Part shown: piece by piece, positions 1-8,108 of the stretch
How positions within the stretch are numbered: position 1 is the stretch's first letter
Layout of the letters: every line of letters starts with the position of its first letter
DNA from: Ruminococcus callidus ATCC 27760
GTDB taxonomy: Bacteria; Bacillota; Clostridia; Oscillospirales; Ruminococcaceae
Reading direction: 5' to 3'
Length of the DNA stretch: 64,000 bases
NCBI RefSeq assembly: GCF_000468015.1
Contig: NZ_KI260355.1
Location: 16,688-80,687, forward strand
Made by a program: the position numbers and the translations under genes
The notes under the pieces: model-generated
The model's input: only the letters and a program-made list of their open reading frames with translations
Told to the model about the DNA's origin: nothing
Databases searched by the model: none

Positions 1-1699
1 CAAAGTACCATTGATTATATAACTTTATACCTACTAATGCATGCCCAGGAGCGCTGATAAGCTGAACGTCATCCTTTGTAAAACCTGATTTTAGTAAAAG
101 CAAAATATAAGATCTTGACATACCGGCACAAGCACCTTTTCCAGAAACAAGTGCATATGCTGTTTGAGGCATAGAATAAGAAGCATCATACCGAATGAGA
201 TTGGACGCCAACTGGCTGTGAATATATTTTGCAACTTCATATTTCGCATTTTCTTTTGCATTGCCAGATAGTCCACTAATATTCCAATTCACATTTGCAG
301 ATTTACTTTTCAAATTATTGTATACTTGGGTTACTTTGGCATCCACATCTGGTTTAATTAATTTCGCACCGCCTATACAGTATTGAAAATGAGAAATGAA
401 TTCTCTATCTGCCATATCAGCAGGAACCGTAATATCAGTAAGATTATTACATCCAGTAAATAAATATCCTCCGCTCTGCGCACATGAAACGTTTTTAGAG
501 ACTGTTAATTTCTTCAAATTGGCACAACCATTAAACGACCAACTTTCCAGGGTTGTAATATTATTGGACATGATTACCTGATATACATTAGAACTGCTAA
601 ATGCTCCTGTTGCAATTTTGGTAACATTTCTTCCTAAAATTGTATCTGGGATTGTAACTGTTACATTATCACTGGCATTAGCGTTTGCATTATATTTTGT
701 TATTGTTGCATTGCGATCTTTTATAGGAATCTCATAATCCAATCTGTATTGTGAATTGTTTACAGAGCCTTTAATTACAGTATCAAGATGGTAATTAAAG
801 TGGTCGATGAACGTCTGATCTATCATATTTTCAGGAACATATACAGTTTCGATACTAGTGCTATTATAAAATAAATAACCACCAGATTTTTCTGAACTCA
901 AATTTCTGGATAATGTTACCGTTTTTAAGTTCGAACAAGTAGAAAATGAATAATCACCCAATGAAATTACAGTATCCGGCATTACAATAGACGATATTCC
1001 ATCGCAACAGTAAAAAGCAAATTTTCCAATTGATGTTACATTATACCCATTAATAGTACTTGGAATTATAACTCCTACAGCTGATGCACTCGTAGTTTTT
1101 GTAAAACTAGTAATTTCAATCTGATGATCTGAGATTTTATAGTCCAGCTTATACGCTGAAGTAACTGATGAACCTTGTACCACAGTATTAGTATAATAAT
1201 TAAAGTGATCAACGAACGAAGGATCTGCCATGTTTTCGGGAACATTTACAATTTCAATATTTTTACTTTTATAAAACAGGTAACCGCCTGATTTTTCTGA
1301 ACTCAAATTTTTAGATAACGTCACCGTTTTTAATTTTGAGCAATTATAGAAAGAATAATTTCCTAAAGAAACAACCGTATCAGGTATTATAACAGAGGAT
1401 ATATCTTTTCCACTGAATGCGTATGCACCAATTGATGTTACACTACATCCATTGATTTTACTTGGAATTACAACACTTACAGATGATGCACTGGATGTCT
1501 TTGTAAAATTGGTTATCTCAATGTTATTATCCACCGTTTTATAATTTAATTGATATCCAGAACCTATATAGGTTGCCTCTACATCAGCTGCCGATACCTC
1601 AATAGAATTCATTCTTATTATGGGATTTTCAGCGAAAGTCATACTGCATGTCCCTAGGACTGTAACCGCAAGGATTGCTGCTAATTTTTGTGATTTCAT
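1..1699 (-). CDS. Secreted BspA-type LRR protein with transglutaminase-like domain (3' end outside window)
   Basis: The frame is open from ATG 1697-1699 (AAGGAG at 1708-1713) to base 1, about 566 codons, with no stop in the window. It begins with a signal peptide (MKSQKL, then a hydrophobic stretch, then TFAEN). Three LRR_5/BspA-type blocks of about 135 residues follow, each with repeated motifs such as LKTVTLS and SSEKSGGYLF. The last part is transglutaminase-like: GKGACAGMS supplies a catalytic Cys and APGHALVGI a catalytic His. Such proteins are secreted and may act in adhesion or on peptides; the substrate is unknown. The upstream region carries LytTR-type boxes like those before agrD, so regulation by the agr-like locus is inferred. 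Confidence 0.85.
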   Translation of the reverse strand, partial: MKSQKLAAILAVTVLGTCSMTFAENPIIRMNSIEVSAADVEATYIGSGYQLNYKTVDNNIEITNFTKTSSASSVSVVIPSKINGCSVTSIGAYAFSGKDISSVIIPDTVVSLGNYSFYNCSKLKTVTLSKNLSSEKSGGYLFYKSKNIEIVNVPENMADPSFVDHFNYYTNTVVQGSSVTSAYKLDYKISDHQIEITSFTKTTSASAVGVIIPSTINGYNVTSIGKFAFYCCDGISSIVMPDTVISLGDYSFSTCSNLKTVTLSRNLSSEKSGGYLFYNSTSIETVYVPENMIDQTFIDHFNYHLDTVIKGSVNNSQYRLDYEIPIKDRNATITKYNANANASDNVTVTIPDTILGRNVTKIATGAFSSSNVYQVIMSNNITTLESWSFNGCANLKKLTVSKNVSCAQSGGYLFTGCNNLTDITVPADMADREFISHFQYCIGGAKLIKPDVDAKVTQVYNNLKSKSANVNWNISGLSGNAKENAKYEVAKYIHSQLASNLIRYDASYSMPQTAYALVSGKGACAGMSRSYILLLLKSGFTKDDVQLISAPGHALVGIKLYNQWYF

Positions 1700-1899
1700 T
1701 TTAAATTCTCCTTAATTTAATTGTATATTAACAGACATTTATCTGTTATAAGCAATATTTCGAATTAAAACTCGTCCGGTTACCTAAAGCTCTATAAAGT
1801 TTGTAGCAATAAACAAAATTGGAATCAAATATTTGTCTATTTTGCTAAATATAGCCATTCTAGTATAATTTTAGCATAAAATACTTTTTTCACACACTT

Positions 1900-1967
1900 A
1901 ATGTATCATAAAAACAAAAAAATCAATACTTTTGCACTAAATGGTCGTTTTTCAGCATTGTTTGGTC
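1900..1967 (-). promoter_or_regulatory. LytTR-type box pair and promoter upstream of the LRR gene
   Basis: Two 13-bp direct repeats, GCACTAAATGGTC (1934-1946) and GCATTGTTTGGTC (1955-1967), have a 21-bp period. A TACATT-like -10 (AATGTA on the plus strand, 1900-1905) lies 29 bp beyond the nearer box towards the LRR gene. Paired direct repeats two helical turns apart are the known geometry for AgrA/LytTR-domain regulators. The -35 (TTGATT, 15-bp spacer) is weak, as expected for an activated promoter. A leader of about 200 bases separates it from the LRR start. Confidence 0.65.
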
Positions 1968-2252
1968 AATTTTCACCATATTTTACCATAATAATTCTAT
2001 TTAAGATCTATTTCAAGAAGACGTAAAAACGTGTGGGTTCTTCTTTGTCAATATGTCAATGGCTCTCTATAACATATAATATATAATCCTAAAAACAGTC
2101 AAAAAAGTTACGGTTTTTAAAAAATTCTATCAATTATGTATTAATGCACAAAATCGAAATCAAGTATTTGGTTGTTTTGAAAACAATTAGCTGTAAATAA
2201 AATTATAGCATAAAATGTCAAAATTGGTATGAATCAGACTTTTTATATACTC

Positions 2253-2322
2253 AATGTACCATAAAAAATCAGAAAAATCAACCATTTTGCACTAAATGGT
2301 CATTTTTTTACGTTAAATGGTC
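2253..2322 (-). promoter_or_regulatory. Second LytTR-type box pair and promoter, leftward
   Basis: GCACTAAATGGTC (2289-2301) and ACGTTAAATGGTC (2310-2322) repeat with a 21-bp period. A -35 TTGATT (plus-strand 2276-2281), 17-bp spacer and TACATT -10 (2253-2258) follow leftward, with the same box-to-promoter distance as before agrD. No gene starts until the second box pair and the LRR gene. The sequences beyond the two promoters resemble each other (TTTTATGCTA, then a stretch like ACTTGATTTCGATTTTGT), so this looks like a duplicated promoter and leader. Nothing coding is seen in 1990-2250. Confidence 0.65.
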
Positions 2323-2326
2323 AATT

Positions 2327-2602
2327 TCAACTATTTTCTAATATATATTCATCGATTAACCTCAAATATTCCTTTTCCTCCGACTCAATGACATCCATCG
2401 CAAACTGTTCTGCATCGCAAACAGAATTTTTCAGTATCTCAAATCCTACCGCAGCAGTAAACACATCCACGGTCACTTCTTCCGATTGGTTGGAGAAAAT
2501 TTCAATCTGAAATCCGTTGCAATCACTGATACTCCCGTCTTTTCTCTCCCTCTGAATATTTTTCAAGGGCGTAATTTTTACATAAAATCCATGATACAGC
2601 AT
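2327..2602 (-). CDS. Hypothetical protein (91 aa)
   Basis: I do not recognise this acidic protein. The ATG at 2600-2602 overlaps the stop of the cyclotransferase-like gene (TGATG) and sits behind GGAG, so the two are probably translationally coupled. An in-frame TTG at 2605 is a less likely start. It has a basic N-terminal stretch (KNIQRERKDG) and an acidic C-terminus, with no signal peptide or membrane segment. Its place as third gene after the amidoligase and cyclotransferase suggests a role in the same unit, but nothing in the sequence names it. Confidence 0.6.
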   Translation of the reverse strand: MLYHGFYVKITPLKNIQRERKDGSISDCNGFQIEIFSNQSEEVTVDVFTAAVGFEILKNSVCDAEQFAMDVIESEEKEYLRLIDEYILENS

Positions 2603-3069
2603 CAAAATATCTCCATTCCGAATTTAGATTCAAACTCCATATTTTCCGCTAGAACCGCTTCTTCAAACGCAGTTTCCAGATATCTTGTGTCCAGTCCGTT
2701 TTCCTTGTAGCCTTGCTTTATTATGCCGTAGTACTGCTCTGTGGGAGCTTCAAGCGGCGTATCTCCGTTCATGATGTAAACCATCGCTTCAACAGTTTCT
2801 CCGTTAAGTTCAAGAGAAATATTCTCCTTGCGATAATACTTCGGCTCGCCTTCGTAACGATCTAAAAATTTTTCATCCTGCGAATCAAGCTCCCATAAAA
2901 GCACAGGAACTTCACTTTCCTCATTCGGTTCAATCGTGGCATGATGCCTGAACTGCAACTCATAGCCCTTTAGCATGGCTGTTCCTGCAACTGTTGAATG
3001 CGGGCACCTATATGCCATTTGTTCCAAATTGATGTTGCTGCCGTAAGCTGCATATAATTTTTTCGCCAT
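2602..3069 (-). CDS. Gamma-glutamylcyclotransferase/AIG2-like protein
   Basis: A 155-residue protein of the GGCT/AIG2 fold. The N-terminal YAAYGSNINLEQM matches the family's YGSN(L/M) substrate loop, followed by beta-rich sequence with DRYEGEPKYYRKENI. Family members open gamma-glutamyl or related amide bonds by cyclotransfer. ATG 3067-3069 follows AAAGGAGC. The gene lies 11 bases after the amidoligase; AIG2-like enzymes paired with amidoligases are a known arrangement in Firmicute mobile elements, thought to make and break gamma-glutamyl-type links on peptides. The substrate here is unknown. Confidence 0.8.
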   Translation of the reverse strand: MAKKLYAAYGSNINLEQMAYRCPHSTVAGTAMLKGYELQFRHHATIEPNEESEVPVLLWELDSQDEKFLDRYEGEPKYYRKENISLELNGETVEAMVYIMNGDTPLEAPTEQYYGIIKQGYKENGLDTRYLETAFEEAVLAENMEFESKFGMEIF

Positions 3070-3080
3070 AAAAAGCTCCT

Positions 3081-4190
3081 TTACATTGATATGGAAAAGT
3101 CCATACTTTCCTCAAATTCTTCTTGCTCGTAATCTTCCTCAAAATCGTCCACAGCGGCTTGCTCCACTTCATCGGGTAAACTCTCACATTGCTCCAGAAC
3201 TTCGCTTACAGGATGCTCATGAGCTGCGATACGCTCTTCTTTCAGCCGTTCTCGCTGAGCAATTGCATCTTCGGGATGCCGCCATGAAATACATCCGTCC
3301 AGATGCGAAATCAGGTGCTTGCGGCAATTGCGGAATTCCTCACCGTTCAGTCCAAGATTAATCAGCCAAACCCTTGCACTGTACCTCAGATTATCGCTCT
3401 CTGAAATGTGCGGCGAACAGAATTTTTTCGTCAGCGCAGCATTGGAAATGGCAAGCGCAAGAGTCACATAAGATCTAATAACTCCGGCGTGCAATGAACT
3501 ATTGCAGGCTCTCATCTTCCAATGCCCATTAGCAAAAAAACTATGTAAATTACAAGCTTTATAGCGAGTGGAACTGTAATGATGATGCACCTCATCCATA
3601 TCGCCTCTATACCACAATTTCTGGATTGCTTCGATAGTTTTAGGTTTCTCTTTGTTCAGCATTTCCAGAAAATCTCTGTCCACCTTCTGGCAGTAAGTTT
3701 CTCTCATAGGCGATACCTGAAGCATATCAAACAAGAAGTTTTCCTTGCTGGCAAAAATGTTCACCAAGTTTCGCAAACTCTGCGCCGTATAAGGTGCACC
3801 GTCTACATGAATGTGAATACCGCAATTGTACTGTGCTCCGGTCACACCGTCAGCGCTTCTGACCGCCCGGACAATTTCCTGCAACAGTGGAATATCGCTA
3901 TATTCCAGCACCGGTGTGACGATTTCCACGGCATACTCTCTTGACGCATTACCGCCGTTTTTGTCCACACGCCGAATGCTGGAATCATAAACAACTGCCC
4001 ATTTTCTGTCCTTGCTATCACAAATATGATACTTATCGTAACTGCCGCCAAAGTGCTCCGGCACGCTGTCAAATACTCTGCCGATTGCCCTTGCGGCTGC
4101 GTTTCTCGTCAATCCGGTACACTCAATTTCCACGCCAAATTTTTGCGTTTTAATCCCGTCAAAATTTCCTGACAAATTCTCATCTCCCAT
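3081..4190 (-). CDS. Amidoligase family protein (COOH-NH2 ligase fold)
   Basis: A 369-residue amidoligase of the glutamine-synthetase-like ATP-dependent ligase fold. Family signatures are the N-terminal KFGVEIECTGLTR strand (metal-binding E-x-E), then YAVEIVTPVL and CGIHIHVDG. It probably forms an amide bond between a carboxylate and an amine on a peptide or small molecule. The C-terminus is very acidic and ends FSISM, a tail resembling those of several proteins at 43-63 kb. The start is uncertain: ATG 4190 lacks a good ribosome site, and a TTG about 15 bases on follows GGGAG. The upstream hairpin suggests this region once had a different neighbour. Confidence 0.8.
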   Translation of the reverse strand: MGDENLSGNFDGIKTQKFGVEIECTGLTRNAAARAIGRVFDSVPEHFGGSYDKYHICDSKDRKWAVVYDSSIRRVDKNGGNASREYAVEIVTPVLEYSDIPLLQEIVRAVRSADGVTGAQYNCGIHIHVDGAPYTAQSLRNLVNIFASKENFLFDMLQVSPMRETYCQKVDRDFLEMLNKEKPKTIEAIQKLWYRGDMDEVHHHYSSTRYKACNLHSFFANGHWKMRACNSSLHAGVIRSYVTLALAISNAALTKKFCSPHISESDNLRYSARVWLINLGLNGEEFRNCRKHLISHLDGCISWRHPEDAIAQRERLKEERIAAHEHPVSEVLEQCESLPDEVEQAAVDDFEEDYEQEEFEESMDFSISM

Positions 4191-4192
4191 GA

Positions 4193-4222
4193 AAAAACGA
4201 CCTGCAATGCAAGCCGTTTTTC
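4193..4222 (-). terminator. Hairpin after the serine recombinase fragment
   Basis: On the minus strand, AAAAACG and CGTTTTTT flank a loop with TGCA symmetry. It lies just after the recombinase stop (4234) and before the amidoligase, so it is a likely terminator and near the expected left edge of the ICE. Confidence 0.5.
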
Positions 4223-4233
4223 TTGATATTTCG

Positions 4234-5460
4234 TTATTTTTCCATCTGTGCTTTTACTTCCACGCCGCCCTTGAAAACGATCAGTAATTTCTCTTTCGAC
4301 AGCACTTTCACGCAATCAATCAGCTTGCGGACAATCACATTGTCAAACACTTCAACCTGAAAGTTTTCATGTGCCAGCATTTCCATGGCAGAATCGATTT
4401 TATTCTGCGTATCCGTTGAAATCTCTGCATTCTTTCGGAGTTCCGAAAGCTTTTCATTTATCTCTTGTTCCTCTGCATGAATTTTTTCAAACTCGCAGTC
4501 CAGCTTATTCTCATCACATCCGCCGCCAGTAATCAGCGATATCAAGTCGTTTCGGGCTTTATCTAAATCCTTCAGCCGCTGTTCCAGATTCAAAATTTCC
4601 TGTTGGTTTTTGCACTCTAGAACCGAGCCGATATTTGCTTTCAAAATTTTAGCAATCTCATCTCCACAGCCGAGATATTCGTTCACTGCTTTCAGAATCG
4701 CTCTATGCAACTTGTCCTCATGAATGGTCGGCGATTCGGAACAATACTTTTTCCCATGATCCAGACGGCTGATACATCGCCAGACAATCTGCTTTTTACC
4801 GCCAGCCGTCCATGTACACCGACGATATGGCGTGCCGCAATTGCCACATATCAAAAGTTCGGAAAGCGCGTATTTACTGGAATATTTTCCTTGCTCGGTA
4901 GTCGTTTTATCGCTGATTTTACGCTTACTGGAACGCCTTGCAAGTTCTTGTTGAACACGGTTGAACGTGTCCCTATCAATGATTGGCGCATGATGTTTTG
5001 TCACCAGATACATGGGACGTTCACCGTTATTTTTCACAACCTTTTTGGTAATGCAGTCAGCAGTAAATGTTTTTTGCAGAAGCACATCGCCCACATATTT
5101 TTCATTTTTCAGAATGCTTTTGATGTTGGATTCGCTCCAGATCTGATTGCCCATGGCAGTCAGTTTCCCTTTAGATTCAAGAGCATTCTTTATCCTTGTG
5201 AAGCTCAATCCGTCCAGAAATAATTCGTATATCAAATGGACTGTTTCCGCTTCATCAGGAACAATTTCCGGCTTGCCATCTGCACCTTTCTGATATCCCA
5301 GAAGCTTGGAATATTGAAACGCCACCTTGCCTTCTGCATAAGCTTTTTGCTTGCCCCAGCTGACATTCTTACTGATGGACTCACTCTCCGCCTGAGCAAA
5401 TGAGCCGTACAGAGCAATCATAAATTCACTTGTCATGGTCATTGTGTTGATGTTTTCCTT
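4234..5460 (-). pseudogene. Serine recombinase, 3' part, split by the 14-kb element
   Basis: C-terminal three quarters of a large serine recombinase: recombinase domain (SEFMIALYGSFAQAESESIS onward), a zinc-ribbon (CGNCGTPY) and a coiled-coil tail. It lacks the N-terminal catalytic domain, which lies at 19550-19952. Joining the two parts over the shared TGTTTTCCTT core gives 1620 nt, exactly 540 codons including the stop, and restores the family sequence FEKENINTMT. An in-frame start (MVFEKEN, from 5472) comes from the inserted element and is probably accidental. Without Ser the fragment cannot recombine DNA. Confidence 0.9.
5451..5460. other. attL core of the 14-kb element (TGTTTTCCTT)
   Basis: The 10-bp TGTTTTCCTT here recurs at 19550-19559. 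To its left is host recombinase sequence, to its right the element. Strand exchange here restores the recombinase reading frame exactly. The element-side arm carries TTCAAACACCA immediately to the right. Confidence 0.85.
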
Positions 5461-5471
5461 TTCAAACACCA
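5461..5471 (+). repeat. Candidate integrase arm site TTCAAACACCA (left, copy 1)
   Basis: TTCAAACACCA occurs three times at the element ends in the same orientation: 5461-5471, 5581-5591 and 19473-19483. Short direct repeats on both sides of the core fit arm-type sites for the integrase's N-terminal domain. AAAAGTGCCG at 5504-5513 also recurs at 19505-19514 and, inverted, at 19530-19539. Confidence 0.55.
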
Positions 5472-5580
5472 CCCCATCGCTATCATAACGTATTGTATCG
5501 TTGAAAAGTGCCGAGTTTACGCCAAATTCGTATGTCCAAAAATGTGTATCGCTGCATATCGTATCCCCTCATTTTGTGGG

Positions 5581-5591
5581 TTCAAACACCA
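5581..5591 (+). repeat. Candidate integrase arm site TTCAAACACCA (left, copy 2)
   Basis: Second left-end copy of the 11-bp repeat, 120 bp from the first and just outside the integrase terminator. Confidence 0.5.
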
Positions 5592-5594
5592 AAT

Positions 5595-5641
5595 AAACGC
5601 CATGCTGAACGGATTTCTGTGTCCGAATCAGCATGGCGTTT
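5595..5641 (-). terminator. Terminator of the integrase gene
   Basis: A 14-bp perfect stem (AAACGCCATGCTGA with its complement at 5628-5641) lies 11 bases after the integrase stop. Confidence 0.75.
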
Positions 5642-5651
5642 GTTCATATAT

Positions 5652-7013
5652 TCAATTGACTGTTCCAAGTGCCTGACTAATGGCATCGGAAGCTTTCGCT
5701 CTTGTTTCTGCAAAAATATGAGCGTAGATATTTTCCGTTGTGCGAGTATCACAATGTCCTAAATGTTCCGAAATCACCTTAACCGGAACTCCCATATTGA
5801 TAAGGAGTGAAGCGTTTGCATGACGAAGGTCATGAATATGAATATTAGGAAAATCATGTTTTTTCAGCAGTTCTTTAAATGTTGTATTTACATAAGTGGA
5901 ATTCATGTACTCTCCGTACTCGCCTGTGAAAACCGTACCCCTGTCAATCCATCGATTTCCGATATCCTGCTTTCTATGCTCCTGCCATTCCATCTGCTCT
6001 GCCAGTGTTTCCATAACCTGTGGCGGTAGTGAAATTACTCTTGCACTGCTTTTCGTTTTCGGAGTACCAAGCTTGTACTGCCCTTTGCTACGATAAAGAC
6101 TATATTTGACTGTCAGCGTGGAATTTTCAAAATCCACATCTGCCCAGTGCAGTCCTGTGATTTCACCTACTCGCATTCCTGTGAACAGCAGCACTCTGAT
6201 AAGCCTTGTAAGCTGTGGATTACTGAATTCATTGATGATAGTCAGAAGTTCTTTGCATTGTTCTGCATTCAGATACGCTCGTTCCTTTGTATCTGTGTCC
6301 TTTGGTGTGGTGGCATTCATAACTGGATTTTTCAGCAACAATTCTTTCTTGACAGCCGTTGAAAAAATCGGAGAAAGTGCAGTGCGTACCCTTGCAATTG
6401 TGCCGTCCTCCAAACCGCCACTACTTTCCGCAAGTGTGAATGTCTGTTTCAGCGTCTTGCCACAAGCCTTTGAAACTTTTTCTGCTGTAGAACGCATCAC
6501 AGCCTTACCATTCGCCATATCCCGCAGCGTATTCATATTTACTCCAGATTTTCGGGAAAGCGGTCTGCGATAGCCGTGAGCAAGCAAAGAAGTATCCTTT
6601 AAAATGTACATTTCACGCTTACTGCCGTGGCGATGCAGTTCATTGAACAGTGCGTCAATTCTTGCTGTGTTGATGTCTTTCAGCTTCATGTTTCCGATGT
6701 ATGGCAGCACATAAGTTTCGAGAATATAACGGCTGGATTCCAGTGTATATTCTTTCAGCTTATGAGGTGCAATCTGATCGTAGTACCAGTCAAATAACTC
6801 ATGAAAGCGAATATTTTCATCAAGATTCGTCATGCCCCTGCATCGCTGCTCAAATTCATAGGCATATGCTCTCGCCAGTTTTTCTGCCTTACCCTCAGTT
6901 ACTCCGTCAGGCGGTGTAAATGTGGTGGTCTTGCGTATCTGTTTCCCCGCCATATCATAGCCCCTTGACACCATGATACGAAAAGATTTTCCTCGTTTCT
7001 TAATACTTGGCAT
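5652..7013 (-). CDS. int: Tyrosine integrase of the 14-kb element
   Basis: A 453-residue site-specific recombinase. It has an N-terminal arm-binding region, a SAM-like core-binding domain (about residues 70-130) and a C-terminal catalytic domain with the conserved residues: Arg in FTGMRVGE, HDLRH (His-x-x-Arg), GHCD, and the tyrosine nucleophile in ENIYAHIF. Unusually, about 90 residues (RKSGVNMNTLRDMANGKAV and flanks) that look like an XRE-type helix-turn-helix interrupt the core-binding region. It probably catalyses insertion at and excision from the TGTTTTCCTT core. A terminator hairpin follows. It lies downstream of, and probably under control of, the repressor at 7126. Confidence 0.95.
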   Translation of the reverse strand: MPSIKKRGKSFRIMVSRGYDMAGKQIRKTTTFTPPDGVTEGKAEKLARAYAYEFEQRCRGMTNLDENIRFHELFDWYYDQIAPHKLKEYTLESSRYILETYVLPYIGNMKLKDINTARIDALFNELHRHGSKREMYILKDTSLLAHGYRRPLSRKSGVNMNTLRDMANGKAVMRSTAEKVSKACGKTLKQTFTLAESSGGLEDGTIARVRTALSPIFSTAVKKELLLKNPVMNATTPKDTDTKERAYLNAEQCKELLTIINEFSNPQLTRLIRVLLFTGMRVGEITGLHWADVDFENSTLTVKYSLYRSKGQYKLGTPKTKSSARVISLPPQVMETLAEQMEWQEHRKQDIGNRWIDRGTVFTGEYGEYMNSTYVNTTFKELLKKHDFPNIHIHDLRHANASLLINMGVPVKVISEHLGHCDTRTTENIYAHIFAETRAKASDAISQALGTVN

Positions 7014-7125
7014 TTTGTAGCCTCCTTTCAGATGTTGCCTTACTCTATATTCGCTCTGAATCGGCTGAAAGTCAAGTAATATTGTGGATTATCCGGTAGA
7101 AATATCACTGAGAAATTTGTGCAGA

Positions 7126-7713
7126 TTATTCTTCGGAAACAGTACTGTCCTCAATTTGTAAGCCACGCTTCTGCAACTGTTTCAGAATAAATTCTTCCAC
7201 AAACTTCTGCAAATCCCAGATGAAATATCCTTCTATATTAAAATTGCCCACTTTACTTTTATCGAATTTCCCATTTAACACATTTCTGACCTGTGTGGAT
7301 TTGAACTCCAGTTCCTCCAAAAATGCGTAGAAATCCTTGTCACTAAGCAGTGAATCCAAAAGTTTGATCAGTGGTGCGGTACTTTCAAAGCCCTCTGTAT
7401 TTTTTGCATATTTCATGAGCGTGATTGCACTCTCTGATAAGCCCAATTCCTCATGCAGAGCCTTATTTTCCGAGCTGATACCTGTGAGCAGATAGTCAAC
7501 AGATACATGAAAATACTCTGCAATTCGGATCAGGTTCTCCGGTGTCGGCTGTGTTGTTCCATTTTTATACAGACTGATGGTTTGCTGACGGATGCCGACA
7601 TATTCGCCTAAAGCCTTGAGTGTGGTTTTCTCGCCTGTTTTTGGATGGCATTCGAGCAATTCTCTCAATATCGTTGGGAACGTTCCCTCATATCCGGTTA
7701 CTTGTTCAGCCAT
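7126..7713 (-). CDS. XRE-family repressor-like regulator of the element
   Basis: A 195-residue DNA-binding protein. The HTH_3 domain lies at about residues 28-80 (LKALGEYVGIRQQTISLYKNGTTQPTPENLIRIAEYF), followed by DYLLTG and a C-terminal region of unknown function. It is transcribed leftward with the integrase and diverges from the excisionase-like gene, so it resembles the master repressor of a prophage or PICI. The 140-bp divergent region contains a perfect promoter and repeated GATGAAACG, which could be its operator. Confidence 0.88.
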   Translation of the reverse strand: MAEQVTGYEGTFPTILRELLECHPKTGEKTTLKALGEYVGIRQQTISLYKNGTTQPTPENLIRIAEYFHVSVDYLLTGISSENKALHEELGLSESAITLMKYAKNTEGFESTAPLIKLLDSLLSDKDFYAFLEELEFKSTQVRNVLNGKFDKSKVGNFNIEGYFIWDLQKFVEEFILKQLQKRGLQIEDSTVSEE

Positions 7714-7772
7714 ATGATTTTCTCCTTTGATTTTCGATTTACTTGAACTTCTCTAAATTGATTTCGCTTTCA

Positions 7773-7801
7773 TTGACATTCTGTTTTGCTTGTGATATAA
7801 T
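7773..7801 (+). promoter_or_regulatory. Strong sigma-70 promoter for the rightward genes
   Basis: TTGACA (7773-7778), a 17-bp spacer and TATAAT (7796-7801) make a consensus promoter facing the excisionase-like gene. Just downstream GATGAAACG occurs twice before the ribosome site, and GATGAAA again near 8088; these are candidate repressor sites. Confidence 0.85.
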
Positions 7802-7853
7802 TATTATATCAGATGAAACGAAACTTGTCAAGATGAAACGGAGGAATTTTACA

Positions 7854-8075
7854 ATGAAAGAAATGCAGAAACAACCGACAATGATGACTATCCGTGAAAT
7901 TGCCGGAACAGGGCTGATGTCTGAACACGCTCTCCGAATAATGCTGAAAGCAGGAAAATTACCGGCAATTTTCATTGGTAAAAAAGCACTTATCAATTAT
8001 GATAAGCTGTGTGAGGAATTGCAGGCATTAGAGGCGAATGTGGCAAAGCAGGAAGAGAACGATTTTTGGAATTAA
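7854..8075 (+). CDS. Small HTH protein, excisionase/AlpA-like
   Basis: 73 residues from ATG 7854, after GGAGGAATTTTACA; longer in-frame starts upstream would run through the promoter. MMTIREIAGTGLMSEHALRIMLKAGKLPAIFIGKKALINYDKLCEEL is a MerR/excisionase-type DNA-binding fold. As first gene of the rightward unit and opposite the repressor, it is a likely recombination directionality factor or transcriptional switch. Confidence 0.8.
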   Translation: MKEMQKQPTMMTIREIAGTGLMSEHALRIMLKAGKLPAIFIGKKALINYDKLCEELQALEANVAKQEENDFWN

Positions 8076-8108
8076 TCATATTGTTCAAGATGAAAGGAGG
8101 GGTGTATT

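Noticed and set aside
5472..5651. Element left end as a gene-bearing region
   Set aside because: Only att repeats and the integrase terminator are seen; the short open frames there have no support.
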